Source: Diphasiastrum complanatum | Lineage: Eukaryota > Streptophyta > Lycopodiopsida > Lycopodiales > Lycopodiaceae | Reading direction: 5' to 3' | DNA: 64,000 nt | Assembly (NCBI GenBank): GCA_029204225.1 | Contig: CM055099.1 | Span: forward strand, 52,786,277-52,850,276 | Shown here: piece after piece, positions 21,640-33,890 of the stretch | Layout of the letters: each line of letters starts with the position of its first letter | How positions within the stretch are numbered: the stretch's first letter is position 1 | The notes under the pieces: generated by a model | Databases searched by the model: none | Told to the model about the DNA's origin: nothing | Seen by the model: only the letters and a program-made list of their open reading frames with translations | Program-made: the position numbers and the translations under genes

Positions 21640-23260
21640 GTGTTGACCGCAATTAGCATCGATAATCTTCATAGCCAACTATACGATAGGCTATTTGCAT
21701 ATGTTCATGTGTATATTTTTATATATAAAAGAACGCCCCGCTACATATTGGAGTCCAACAAGTTAAATTATGAACCTGAGAGCAAACGTAAAAGGAGCAA
21801 CCTGGCTGAAATAATGGAGCGTGCACGGGAGCTCTGGATCTCATTGGATAGGCCTCGATACATGAAAGGAGTGAAGCTGGATCAAGAGACGAGCAAAAGA
21901 ATGGCCCAATTTTATCAAGGATTTTCAGGCATTCTCGGCAGTCAACTCGTTGGCACATTGAAGGGAAGGTTGCCCTTGAAGACTTTGTATCAAACCTTTG
22001 AGGAGTATACCATTATCTTGTTGCGTTTGGATGACCCGTTTAATAACTACTTGGAAACTATGAAGCGTTATGTGGCTGGGTCTCTTCCATACGATGAGCC
22101 AGCTTTTGCACCACAACGTCAAAAGACCGTTCCACTCATTGTAAGATTTTTCAGATCGTTGTGGTACTTGAATGACCCAATTTGTATAAAGGTATGCAAA
22201 AAACTCTTGGAGGGCCAATAGTATTTTAGCAAAAAAATAGAGAAACATACATTGAAGATGGTGTGGCGACAATTGTCAAGGAAACAACAGCTCTGCACAT
22301 TGTAAAGTTCTTGATTTCTTTAGAGAATGATCTGCCAACAGATGTGCAGTATGACAAAGAGGCAATAAAGTGCCTATCCTCGTCTATCAACAAAAAGTTT
22401 GCCTATGATTGGATTGAAATAAAAATAAGTCAGAGACAAAGTCATGCAGGGAGCAGCACTGGCACTTCTTGGAGATTTTTTTGCAAAGTGAAGAACTCCA
22501 AAGAAAATGAAGTGATTTGTTGTGGGGTCGATGAATCGAACTTCATGGCCTTTCCTTCATCTGCTTGGGAGAGTCCCACACTGTACATTTTCTATAATAT
22601 CGAGACGATTAGTTCAAGTTACATCACTACTTTGGTGCGACACTGGCCACCCTCATGGCAGAACACAAATTGTGTGTTATTGGACTATTTTTGGAACAAA
22701 GTATTAAAGAGGGAGTCAAGGGAAGCTTAAAATCAATGCACGACATAAAACTCTCAATATTCGAGGGTTATTATGAGCTTGCTACCCCTCTAAAACAAGG
22801 TGGAGTGCAAATGCAAAATTTGCAACTTGTTCTATATGTCTTGTATAATGCTGATGCACCAAGTGATCTAAGCGCCTGTGTGCATAGTAAACTCAAATTT
22901 TTGAGTCTGTGTTTTGGCGACCAAGGGAAGGTGCTTAAACAATTTGTGACTTGTAGCTCGGCTGCTAAAAACATAGCAAAACATTGGGAAGGCATCAACT
23001 CCATTGTCGAGTCTTTCTCTGCTCTTGAATGGTCAGTCTGCTTGTTCAGGTTATCTTACTGTGTGGCGCCATTATTAAATGTCATGGGTCGCAAACTTAT
23101 ATGTGTCGACACTCCGGAAAACATTGGGGTGACTAAGTCTTATCTCGATGTTGTAAGATCTTTGCAGTCAGGTTCTGAAAGCCAGTCTTCCGGAGAACCG
23201 CACTCGAGGGATGTGGGTCTTGACGATGTGGAATTAGATTCAGGTTCAGATAATACTTAG
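21640..23260 (+). pseudogene. Frameshifted gene of unknown family
   Basis: Three successive plus-strand frames look like one protein of roughly 500 residues. 21640-22221 contains SKRKRSNLAEIMERARELW and FRSLWYLNDPICIKVCKK. 22263-22730 contains TALHIVKFLISLENDLPTD and KFAYDWIEIKISQRQ. 22655-23260 contains CVIGLFLEQSIKEGVKGSL and SSAAKNIAKHWEGINSIVE, and ends with an acidic Ser/Asp tail. Frame changes fall in an A-run near 22200 and near 22600. TAGs at the junctions could be former CAG. It could instead be a spliced gene whose introns I cannot place. No TE signature motif is seen and no known family is recognised. Confidence 0.45.
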
Positions 23261-24240
23261 GGCAATGCATAGATGCATATATTTTGTAATAGATTGTAAA
23301 TGCCCCAGGCGGTAGGGGTTGTTACCGCCATTTTCCACGATATAATAGACAAACTCATTTTCAAAACCAGTTGTTATGGATGTTTGTTCCATGTCTTATA
23401 AGATGTTTGAATATTTTTATTTAAATGTGAAATTCAAAATTAGCTGTGTTTGAATATTTTCATTTGAATGTGAGATTCAAAATTAGTTTCAAAATATCGC
23501 ATAAGATATTTGAATATGTCTGACTAGTCATGATGTTGTTGCAGTTATACTGAAAGTATTGTCAATTTGAACGATGTTTTTATTGCTAGATGATACCAAT
23601 TTAGATGGATTAATCAGAGTATTAATTATATCAAAAATATGTTTAATTTGGTGTGCTATAAATTCTTGAGTCCATTTCTGAAAATGGAGTTTGGGAAAGT
23701 CCACAAGTAATTGAGACAGTGTTAAGAACAGGTTAGACATGATCTCTATAACTTTGAATATATATACAACAAATCAGAATAAGAAAATGAGACATGAATT
23801 AGAGTTCAAGCAAGAACTCAATTGTATCAAATTATCTTAGAATCAAAGATTTTGTGAGAGAGTGAGCGCAATTCAAAAAGATAGAGATACTGTTTCATCT
23901 GTAACAGGCATAGTGTAGGATACAGCACTTAGTGCACAACTACTGTGGACCATTATCAATCATAGGATTTTTCTTTTCATGATCTGATTGTTGTTATCAC
24001 AATAGCTTAATATACGAATACTCTATTTACTTTACATGCTTTAGCATTGTCACATGCTCTCTTAATTCTTTTCTCTTTTTGTTTCTGATACTCGCTCTAC
24101 TTTCTAATGTGGAAAATCTGATTAGAAGATTTCATGGTTGTCATACACGCCTAAACTTTTTACTCTATTCATGATTGTCTAAGACACCTACTCAGATATA
24201 CTACTAATTAGTCAAATGATCTAAGTAATTGTCTGAATTG
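23261..24240. other. Non-coding with small hairpin and short duplication
   Basis: Right after the unknown gene, GGCGGTA...TACCGCC (23308-23329) forms a 7-bp stem. A 43-bp tandem duplication of TGTTTGAATATTTT sequence starts at 23404. The rest is AT-rich without an identified gene. Confidence 0.5.
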
Positions 24241-24530
24241 CGTTAAAATTGCAAAAAACCCTAGCTTTGATCTATTAGATTTGTTTATAACTTGATCCCA
24301 CACATGTGGAGCCTATTCCCACATGTGGATGTTAGGCCTAGATGCATTCAATTTGATTATATAGAAAAAATCTTGATCTACATATGTGTGAACTAGTGAA
24401 AAGCTAGTCAAGTTGAAATTTGCCATTTGTCACTCTATTACTAGTTGACCAAGCATACCCATGTGAATAATGGAGGTTTCCCATGTGTGAGAGGTTGTTC
24501 CCACGTGTACATATCTGGAAAATATTAGTG
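24241..24530. repeat. Cluster of CACATGTG-type palindromes
   Basis: Within about 210 bp, E-box-like or G-box-like words occur six times (near 24299, 24319, 24380, 24459, 24480, 24500), most preceded by CCC. Similar words mark copia leaders and LTR ends elsewhere in the window, so this is probably a decayed copia leader. Confidence 0.45.
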
Positions 24531-25880
24531 GATGATCATAGGAGTTAATTATGCAAGTTCCTAGAAGTTAGGGAAATTACCTCAAATCAAGGAAAATCAC
24601 TTGGAACTTCATTTTGAGAAGCATTAGATTTGTAGGATCCTCAACCTAATCTTGATGAGATTTTTTGGATTAAAATCTGATTGACAGTCAATTGCTTCTA
24701 GTTATGTTGTATTCTTATGTGCTAAAAAAAAAGATATAAAAAATACAATATCTTCTAGGTATTTGTGACATTGTTAGACGTATCAGAAAGAAAACATAAA
24801 AAATAATTCCAATGTGGTGGGTTATATTGACTAGTAACTGATTCTCAACAACAATGTGTCTCTGATATAAAGAAGCCTTTAAAAAAAAGGGTTCAATCTG
24901 TTGTCAAGTTCTTCATAGAATGTAATGCATAAGGAAGCGCTTGTTGTAGTATTATAAAATGTGAGCTGTGGTCTCAAACTGTTTTGACAAAGCAGTTGCC
25001 TGATAGATCTCAAACACAATGTGTAGTGGTAAAAAAAACATCTGATGTGGTGCCCTCAAGTTGCAACCTACTGCATTCTTTATTTTCAAATTCACATTAG
25101 AAACCACAACTCTTCATTTGGTAAACTCATGTGGGGTATATCCATAAGAATATTTGTTTATTATATGTTATGGCAATCCATGAAAGCAGTAGAGTATTAA
25201 GGGGAGCTTGATGAATGTCAATTTTTTAGGGTGTTACAAGAATAACATCAGTAGCAGTAAGTACAAATTTCATGTAGAAATATTGAAGACTTACGTTGTT
25301 CTACATATTGTGCACCCCATTGACACGGGCTTTTCCTATTAGACTATGATATGAAAAACTTCAATTTTTAAGGGTGTTACAAGAAAAACATCAACTGTAG
25401 TAAGTACAAATTTCATGTAGAAATATTGAAGACTTATGTTGTTCTACATCTTATGCTCCCCATTGACACAGGCTTTTCCAATTAGACTATGATATGAAAG
25501 ACTTCAATATGAGAATACATTGACTGAATATAAGTGTGTTTGAAGCATTACAAAAAAAAAAAAGATTGTGACTGACAACTAAATTGAAAATATGTGTTTA
25601 TTGTTGAAAAGGCCTATATGAGCATCCACCCCACTAGAGCATAATCAAAGATTTTGAGTTCTGTGTTATGGCAACAGTGAAATCATTGGAGTTCAACTTT
25701 GGTGTTTACAAGGATATCAACGGGAGCTATAGTTGTTTTTGGGTCATGAACTGAAGATAGCATTATTTCAATATAGGGAGAAAAATGTACATCTGGAGTT
25801 GTCAGAACAGAAGACTTGGGAAAATTCCATATTTATTTGTAATTTTTCTACTCAGTTAAGTCGAGTTCTAGTGAGATGGT
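24531..25880. other. No gene; contains a 143-bp tandem duplication
   Basis: Two copies of a segment beginning AGGGTGTTAC start at 25228 and 25371. Each runs through ATGTAGAAATATTGAAGACT and TAGACTATGATATGAAA. Otherwise AT-rich and without a recognised gene. Confidence 0.6.
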
Positions 25881-25884
25881 GATA

Positions 25885-26539
25885 TGTGTCACAAAATGTA
25901 AGGATTGGTATTTTGCTAGTATGCAACCAAATCCAAATCTCAAAGTCAAATATGGCCCAATCAAATGAAGAGGTGTAGATGCTAAAGCCAATCACATTAA
26001 TAGGTGCAAAATGGTTGGCCCAATCATGTTTTTAGATGCAAATCACTTGGCCAATCATATTGAGAGGTTCTAGCTAGTTGGTCCAATCATGGAGAAATGT
26101 GTGGATCTAGAGGTCTAATATTCATGAGAGGTGGAATTCATGAGGTCCAATCATGTTCAAGTATTCCTCATGCTAGATCTTGAGCTACTCCTATGTGGAA
26201 GTGCTCTCTTATTGTACATATAAGTTTTTGTGAAGCAATCTTTGTGATACACATTGTTTTTCCTCATATTCTCTCTCTACTTGAGGGCTCACTCATTTTC
26301 TCTCTCTACTCGAGAGTAGGCTATTTTATCTCTCTAAAAGCATGTTGGGAGCTTAGTTTTTTCATGAAATTTTTTTTCTTTGAGTGCCCATTGAATGTGG
26401 ATTTATTATACATGAAATTGCACTCTTGTCGAAGAATCAATCTAGGAAGATTGTAGGATGCAATCTATGTGCAATCACAACTACCTTAGAAGATCATTGT
26501 GGGTGTTGGACATGTCTTCACATGTGTGACACCTTCACA
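25885..26539 (+). repeat. Copia G LTR with CCAAT-box array
   Basis: The right end is fixed by TTCACA followed by a PBS at 26540; the left end is approximate. U3 contains six CCAATC words at 25957, 25988, 26019, 26051, 26083 and 26147. CT-rich sequence (CTCTCTCTACT) marks R/U5 near 26270-26310. The end CACATGTGTGACACCTTCACA resembles that of copia F. Confidence 0.6.
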
Positions 26540-26552
26540 TGGTGTCAGAGCC
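26540..26552 (+). other. Primer-binding site of copia G
   Basis: TGGTGTCAGAGCC, one change from the initiator tRNA-Met site. Confidence 0.75.
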
Positions 26553-26830
26553 ACCCTTAGGTGTGATCTTCATGCATCAATGATCAAGATTGGAGAGTGA
26601 AATTCATGGTTTTGAGTGTGGTTAAGGATCTCGACTAGCTTCCAAGGGATTTTGGCATCAAGAGGGGCCAAAATCATGATGATTTGGATATGAAAAATAT
26701 AGTGCTCAAAGCATGTGTGGGATGCGCCCGCTTTAAGGATTTATTGTATTCTAAGTGGTGATCCAAATTGGGCAAGTAAATACTTGTTGGAGAGCTATTT
26801 GAGTGTAGATTTAGGTGCAAGAGATATCAG

Positions 26831-27740
26831 GTGAATTGGTTCATTATAAATCAAGTTATTGGCATTATTTTGGAGGCAGGTTGGGCACCCAACCTGGTGA
26901 CTTCTTCCAAATACCCTTCATCAAGTCAAAAGCCAAGGAGAACATCAAGGGAAAGACAAACACCTTCAAGGCTCACATATGATGAGAAAGGTAAGCAAGT
27001 GGTTTCTGGAACAAACTTTGCTTTCCTAGCCTCTTTTGATGAACCTACATGTGTAGATGAAGCAAGGAACAAAGAGGAGTGGATCCAAGCAATGGATCTT
27101 GAGTATCAGGATCTTATGAAGAACAATAAATGAAGATTGGTGGAGTTACCTAAGGACAAGAAAGCTATTGGATGCAAATGGATCTTCAAGATGAATACTA
27201 ACCAAGATGGATCTATCAATAAGCATAAGGCAAGGTGGACAAGGGATATGCACAAGAACATGGTTTTGACTATGATGAGACCTTTGCACCCGTGGCAAAG
27301 ATGGTAAGCATTCAGGTCATCATCTCTCTTGCTACTCTTTTTGGATGGGATATATGGCAATTGGACATTACAAATTCATTATTGAATGGTGATCTTGAGG
27401 AGGAAGTGTACATGGAGCAACCCAAGAGCTACATTTCATCTACAAAGCCAAATCATGTGTGTCTTCTACAAAAGAGTGTGTATGGTCTTAAGCAAGCACC
27501 AAGGAGTTGGTATGCTAGGCTTAACACTTTTTTACTCTCTCAAAAGTTTGTTATGAGTGAGTATGATCATTCATTATATTTTAGATTTGCTATAAATTAT
27601 GTTACTATCTTGATAATCTATGTGGATGATATCATCTTGAGTGGTGGAAACAATCAAGATGTTGATGATATCAAGAAGGAGTTTGAGGTGCTGATCTTGG
27701 TCAACTGCATTACATTTTAGGGATAGAAGAGTGATTAGAT
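26831..27740 (+). pseudogene. Copia G reverse transcriptase fragment
   Basis: Plus-strand copia RT joined to the leader without gag, protease or integrase. Order: NKEEWIQAMDLEYQDLMKNNK, ELPKDKKAIGCKWIFK, GYAQEHGFDYDETFAPVAKM, QLDITNSLLNGDLEEEVYME (relatives have D-V-K-N-A-F-L-N-G), QKSVYGLKQAPRSWY, and an intact catalytic YVDDIILSG. A TGA at 27131 follows the N-terminal block, a frameshift sits near 27235, and another near 27690 interrupts the LHYILGIE motif. RNase H is absent; the sequence turns into a minus-strand integrase fragment at about 27765. Confidence 0.9.
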
Positions 27741-27762
27741 CTTCTAAATCCACTTTCATTTT

Positions 27763-28345
27763 TCAAGAGAAGTATGCTAATTCTATTCTCTTTGACAAGC
27801 ATTTAGCCTTATTTAGCACACTCAAAAAGATATCTATTTTTCCTCTCGGCCTCTCCATTTGTTGAGGGGTATAAGGACAAGATAACTCCCTCTTCATGCC
27901 ATTAGAATTACAAAACTCTATCAACTTATTGGAGATATACTCTCTTCCATTATCACTTACTAACACCTTGATCTTGGTACTAAGTTGATTTTCAGCTAGA
28001 GTTTTGAAGTTTACAATTGAATCAAACACCAAACTTTTACAAGACAAGATGTAAATCCAAGCATAACTAGAATGATCATCAATGAAGCTTACATAGTACT
28101 TAGCACCACCATTAGATTCTTGAGAGAAGCTATGCACATCCGAATGTATGATTTCAAGAGGAGTATTTGATCTTGTAGTAGATCTTGAGAATGGAAGTGT
28201 ATGAGCCTTTGTGAGGCTACAAGCCTCACAATGCTTTCCACATCTTGCCAAGCTCTTGGGGAGGCTGAGTACAAGCTCCTTTTCACACATGGATTCCATA
28301 GCTTTGAAGTTGGTGTGAAAGATGCAGCATAAGAAACCCATTTGA
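27763..28345 (-). pseudogene. Copia integrase fragment (inverted)
   Basis: Minus strand: the pre-integrase zinc region end (GKHCEACSLTKAHTLPF), first Asp in IIHSDVHSF, VSFIDDHSSYAWIY, second Asp in VLVSDNGREYIS, then CPYTPQQMERPRGK, where relatives have PQQNGVAERKN. A one-base deletion in CAACAAATGG shifts the frame and removes the catalytic Glu. It lies head-to-head with the copia G RT fragment, so the locus has been rearranged. Confidence 0.88.
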
Positions 28346-28736
28346 TCCTAGAAATGATGGAGAAAAGACCTAATTTAGATCTAAACAAGATCTAGAAGCT
28401 AGATTACAAATCGATGCTTATCTTGGCTTGAACTCCATGAATTAGCTCCAAAACTCTTCACACGTTTGAATGTACGGCCTGCTGCTGCCTATGTATTGTA
28501 CTTGCAATTCCAATCTCATTCAATTACCATAAAAAATCATATGCCAATAGCATTTATCAATCAAATCATAGACTCAAAGTAGTCAAGAAGGAAAATCTCG
28601 ATTTTGCTCATTATTGGATGGAAATCCCATCACATATTTATACATGTAGACTTGGATCTGAGCATATTAGGGCTTCTATGCGTTCATCACAAATGGTGTG
28701 ATTCCACCAATGGCACTATTAGGAAGCCTATTACAA
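28346..28736. other. No gene recognised
   Basis: AT-rich spacer between two inverted copia integrase fragments. Nothing identified. Confidence 0.4.
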
Positions 28737-28885
28737 AAAAAAATTTGCACATGTAATAGCTTCTCCCCAAAAAGAAATGGGTAGAGAGGCATCTAATCTC
28801 AAAGCTTTAGCACATTCACACAAAGATCTATTCTTTCTTTTGGCCACCCCATTTTGTTGGGAGGTGTAAGTACATGTGATCAAAA
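28737..28885 (-). pseudogene. Short copia integrase C-terminal fragment
   Basis: The minus strand reads QQNGVAKRKNRSLCECAKAL, then SLPISFWGEAITCANF, the standard copia integrase segment with the third catalytic residue region (E replaced by K in VAKRKN). It overlaps in domain terms with the end of the 27763-28345 fragment, so it comes from a second copy. Confidence 0.8.
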
Positions 28886-29007
28886 GTCTCTTAGGCTAGT
28901 TTAAACTAGCTTTCATATCTACCATTGTTGATTACTATTGGATAAGCTAAACGCTCTATTAAAGTTCCAAGACAAGTGCGATATCAAATATTTTATTTTC
29001 TTATCAT

Positions 29008-29349
29008 CTATCGTGTACTTTGTGTACCAATTTTTTTCCCCAATGGCTTCAATGTATCAATTTCAACTTTTGTGCAAAATGACAATGGCATATCATACAC
29101 ATCCAGCAAGCAATAACTTCCTCTTGGACGTGCACCATATGTGTAGATTATATTCACTTGGCGTGCTTCTTTACAATATTGTATCAAATGTTTGCTTTGG
29201 TATAGCTTAAGGTATCTCACCATATGTGCAAAGAGTTCATAGTAACAATCTTGTTCTCTAACATAGAAGGAAATAGAACTCATGGATTTGGTCTCGTGTT
29301 CTCTGAGCTTTCTTAGAGCATCACATAACATCTCTTCAAGCTGTATCAA
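29008..29349 (-). other. 113-codon open frame, unrecognised
   Basis: Minus-strand frame starting MIQLEEMLCDALRKLREHE, with YYELFAHMVRYLKLYQ and PRGSYCLLDVYDMPLSF. It has protein-like composition but no known motif. Surrounded by copia debris; it may be a remnant or chance. Confidence 0.25.
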
Positions 29350-29930
29350 GCTTGACTGATAGCCTCTTGGCTAGATGATACAGTATCGAAGAATTGAAAT
29401 TCAACATAAACCATAGTAGAGAGGACAATAAACAGTCACATCAGATAGGATCATATTTCAATGCACTTTAAATGAAACCAGTGAGCACGAAGCAACAAGG
29501 TGAAATGACATGCAAAACAGAGTTAGCAAGAAAAAATTGCCTCAACCAGCATTTCACGACAATCCACATAAGTGCTTTTCTGTGTGACAGTCAACAAGAA
29601 GATTACAGAAAAGTATCAATCTCTATTAAAAACCTGTAAGTTTTAGTACTAAGAACTAGACACTTAACTGCTAGCCATTGTAAACAAGAGTTAATTAGAA
29701 ATAGACAACATAAAAAATACTCGAATGGCTGTTAGGCTATATATCCAACTTTAAATCATTTTAGTCAACTATTCATACTCTGCATCTATGACAAACTTGT
29801 GCACTTACACAGTTTATGTTTTTAAACAACTGTGTTTCCAGAGACGTGCAATTGCTATTCATGATATGCATAGGTAGAGACCTGCATCATGCATTCTGCT
29901 TATGGCAATTGTACTACCAATCACATTGTG
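29350..29930. other. No gene recognised
   Basis: AT-rich sequence with no identifiable feature. Confidence 0.4.
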
Positions 29931-29934
29931 TCTT

Positions 29935-31136
<1,202 letters not shown>

Positions 31137-31820
31137 TGGTTGCCAAACTGACCAATTGGCATAGCGGCAAGCCACACGTCGATGACGAGGACCCTTAGGC
31201 GCCGGCGACGCAAAAAGGTTATAATAAGGGTCCTTCCACTTGGACCAGTCCTGGAGGCAAAACCGAAATGGTAATCATCTCCAAGGATCAACTTTATTAG
31301 ATTTGGAAGAGGTTACATTCATACATAGATGGACCGGTCTCGGGGCCACCAACACGTGCTGGGCATTGTGCCTGGCTCATGTTGGTAGAGGAATCTGAGA
31401 CCTGGCGATTGGATTCCTAGCGCTGGTTGAGCTGACCAAGTTTCTGTCTGTCGGACTCCCCTTATAGTTCTGTTGTGATTCGGCGCACCCCCTCTATTCT
31501 GAAACTTAGTGCTTTCTGGTAAAGCACGATTTTTAGGACTTAGTTTTTATTTTGCTGATTAAGCCTGACAAGCCTGGCAGAATCAGTCTGGCTCCCAGAC
31601 ATGGGTCCCGGGAGCCGTCCCGACAACGGAATCAACTTGCTTCCTGACTAGGCCATGACTCGAGCTCTAGAGCTAGCTCAAGACTTGTGACTATTTGACT
31701 AGCTCACCACAGGTCGGAGGCTTAGTCCTTGATGTTCTAACTTGCTCTGGGACCTTAGGGAGCGTCACCCATTAGAGTCTTACAGGGCACGCTGGGTGCA
31801 CCTGTGTCAGCTTTGCAACA
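31137..31820 (-). repeat. Truncated family-A LTR (minus)
   Basis: Starts with TGTTGCAAAGCTGA at 31820 and runs about 684 bp, collinear with 19771-20440, ending inside GGTCAGTTTGG...CCACTATG, where the RT frame begins. The last 220 bp of the LTR, PBS and gag are deleted. Confidence 0.85.
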
Positions 31821-31839
31821 ACACCCCTCCAACTATCTG

Positions 31840-32610
31840 TGCTTTCACCATTAAGCAGCACATTGCCTCAGTCACGCCCCACCACTTTTTGTTCGATAGC
31901 CCTTATAGCTAAACGATTGGCAGCTATCCTTGAATATACCACCCCCGTGGACGCACCTGTGCTTTCACCGTTAGGCAGCACATTGCTTCAGTAACGCCAA
32001 CACCAAATCTAGTCGATAGCCCTTATAGCTAAACGATTGGCAACATACCACCCCAATCATGGATGCACACATGCTTTCACCATTTGGCAACACATTGCCT
32101 CAGTACCGCCCCCACCAAATTTGGTCGATAGCCCTTATAGCTAAACGAACGACAGTTATCCTTGAATATACCACCCCCGTGGATGCACCCATGCTTTCAC
32201 TGTTGCCTCAGTAACGCCCCCACCAAATCTAGTCGATAGCCCTTATACCTAAATGATAGGCAGCATACCACCCCAATCGTGGACGCACTCATGCTTTCAC
32301 CATTAGGCAGCACATTGCCTCAGTAACGCCCCCACCAAATTTGGTCGATAACCCTTATAGCTAAACGAACGGTGGCTATTGTGAATATGTCACCCCGCAC
32401 CGCACAAGGCACAGACCGTGCTTACACCAACCTAATGGTAGCACATTGCCTCATCTGTCCTATGTGCAGACGACGCCAAGCCCGAACCGCGGAAACTAAC
32501 CGTGCTTCGACCTTAAGGGCAACACCTTGACTCATCAGGCCCCCGTTCTGCCGACCACCCCGACCGTGGACGCACCCGTGCTCACACTGTGGCAGCACCT
32601 TCCACAACAG
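31840..32610. repeat. Tandem repeat of about 112-120 bp
   Basis: GCTTTCACC(A/G)TT words recur at 31841, 31961, 32073, 32193 and 32293, giving alternating units of about 120 and 112 bp. The longer type has ATCCTTGAATATACC. Each unit includes GTCGATAGCCCTTATAGCTAAACGA. Three more diverged units run to about 32610, and these reappear in reverse at about 37620-37830 and 41090-41290. Confidence 0.85.
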
Positions 32611-32673
32611 TTGTCTTGATGAACCCCAAATAGTGGCCATTTCTGTGAGATCTGCATAGTTGACCGGCCAGTC

Positions 32674-32686
32674 GGCTCTGATACCA
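32674..32686 (-). other. Primer-binding site of LTR family B
   Basis: The minus strand reads TGGTATCAGAGCC, matching initiator tRNA-Met, directly after an LTR-B end. Plus copies lie at 37557 (TGGTATTAGAGCC) and 41030. Confidence 0.85.
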
Positions 32687-32689
32687 TAA

Positions 32690-33873
32690 GTAGCGCAGGC
32701 ATCCCAAAGGGAGTCGGGCACCACGACTTAGCTTCCTAGCCTTCAACTCTTGCCATCCAAACCCACTTGACATACAAGCAGCCAACTTGCCAACAACGAT
32801 CAGACTTAACCAACTGGAAGTTCAGAAACCAACATTGAGATCCAACCTGGCGCCATGCCAGATTGGGGGTCCCGATGTGGGGGACTTCCCTCCAAGCAAG
32901 CCCCCCGACATACATCAAACTTAACCAACTCGAAGCTTCGTTACAAACGAGTAACATCCATTCCAAACAAGCGGTCTGACTTACATCAGACTTAACCAAC
33001 TGAAAGCTTCATCACGAGCGCTGGAAGCCAACCTGGCATCACGCCAGACTGGATAGCCATAAACAGGTAACTTCCACCCAAGCAAGCCATCCAACTCAGC
33101 CGACAGGTTAGAGGTCATTCCCCAAGAGCTTAACCCATTCACGTTCATGCAAGGAACACTCAGAACAACAAGCCACGACAGGTATGGAGACAACCAGTTC
33201 CTGGACCAAATGGTCTTGACAGCATACCGCTGGCGCCACGGATTAAATGGTCCCGACGACATACCGCTGGCGTCTCGGGATACGACCCTTAGCTATGTGC
33301 CAAATTAAAAAGTTTGAAGCGGCCTTACAACTGGCGCTTTTACCAAACACTGAAACCCAGAAGGTAATCAGAGTCACTTTGAGAAAAATCTCACTTTATT
33401 GATAAATCGGAGAAGGTTACATTTCAAGTGTGTGACCGACCCTAGTCTCCGGGGCGCTAGCATGCCAAGGTGAGTGCCAGGACAACATTCCAGCAAGGGA
33501 GGCTGACACTTGGTTGGAGCTCGTCCTGAGTCGCAACCCGCACTCCCCTATACTATTGTTGGGATTCGGCATCCCCTTCATACCAAGCACTATACCCAGG
33601 CTGGTAAAGCACGTTTTTCTCTCTCTAGGATTTTTTCTTTCTAGAAAGTCATTTACTCTCTCTAGATTTTATTGATCCCCAGGCTTCCTTTAATCATGCC
33701 TAGATCGTGTGAGGTGATTGCACATCGAACTGAGCTCTCTGGACTTCGCGAGAACCGATCAAAGATTTTTAGCCATAGGAACTTGGCGCCGGCTAGATTC
33801 TGGTCACAGTGGCGCCGGCGCCGTTGTCGCCAGTGGTGCCGGGAGTAAAGCTCATGAAGATAGCTTTACAACA
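32690..33873 (-). repeat. Full-length LTR, family B (minus)
   Basis: About 1184 bp from TGTTGTAAAGCTATC at 33873 to GCGCTACT near 32690. It contains AATAAAGTGAG (polyadenylation-like) near 33390 and an internal tandem of GGTATG(C/T)(C/T)GTC...GGTCC. Its first dozen bases and general order (GTGCTTTACCAG, ACTATAGGGGGAGT-like, AATAAAGT) parallel family A, so A and B are related families. It is flanked by a PPT upstream and a PBS downstream. Confidence 0.85.
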
Positions 33874-33890
33874 TCCACCCCACCTTTATA
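33874..33890 (-). other. Polypurine tract before LTR-B
   Basis: The minus strand reads TAAAGGTGGGGTGGA directly before TGTTG, so the LTR is in 3' position relative to the sequence at 34-35 kb. Confidence 0.7.

Noticed and set aside
31840-32610. CRISPR-like direct repeats
   Set aside because: Units are 112-120 bp and contiguous, without unique spacers, in a eukaryotic repeat context.
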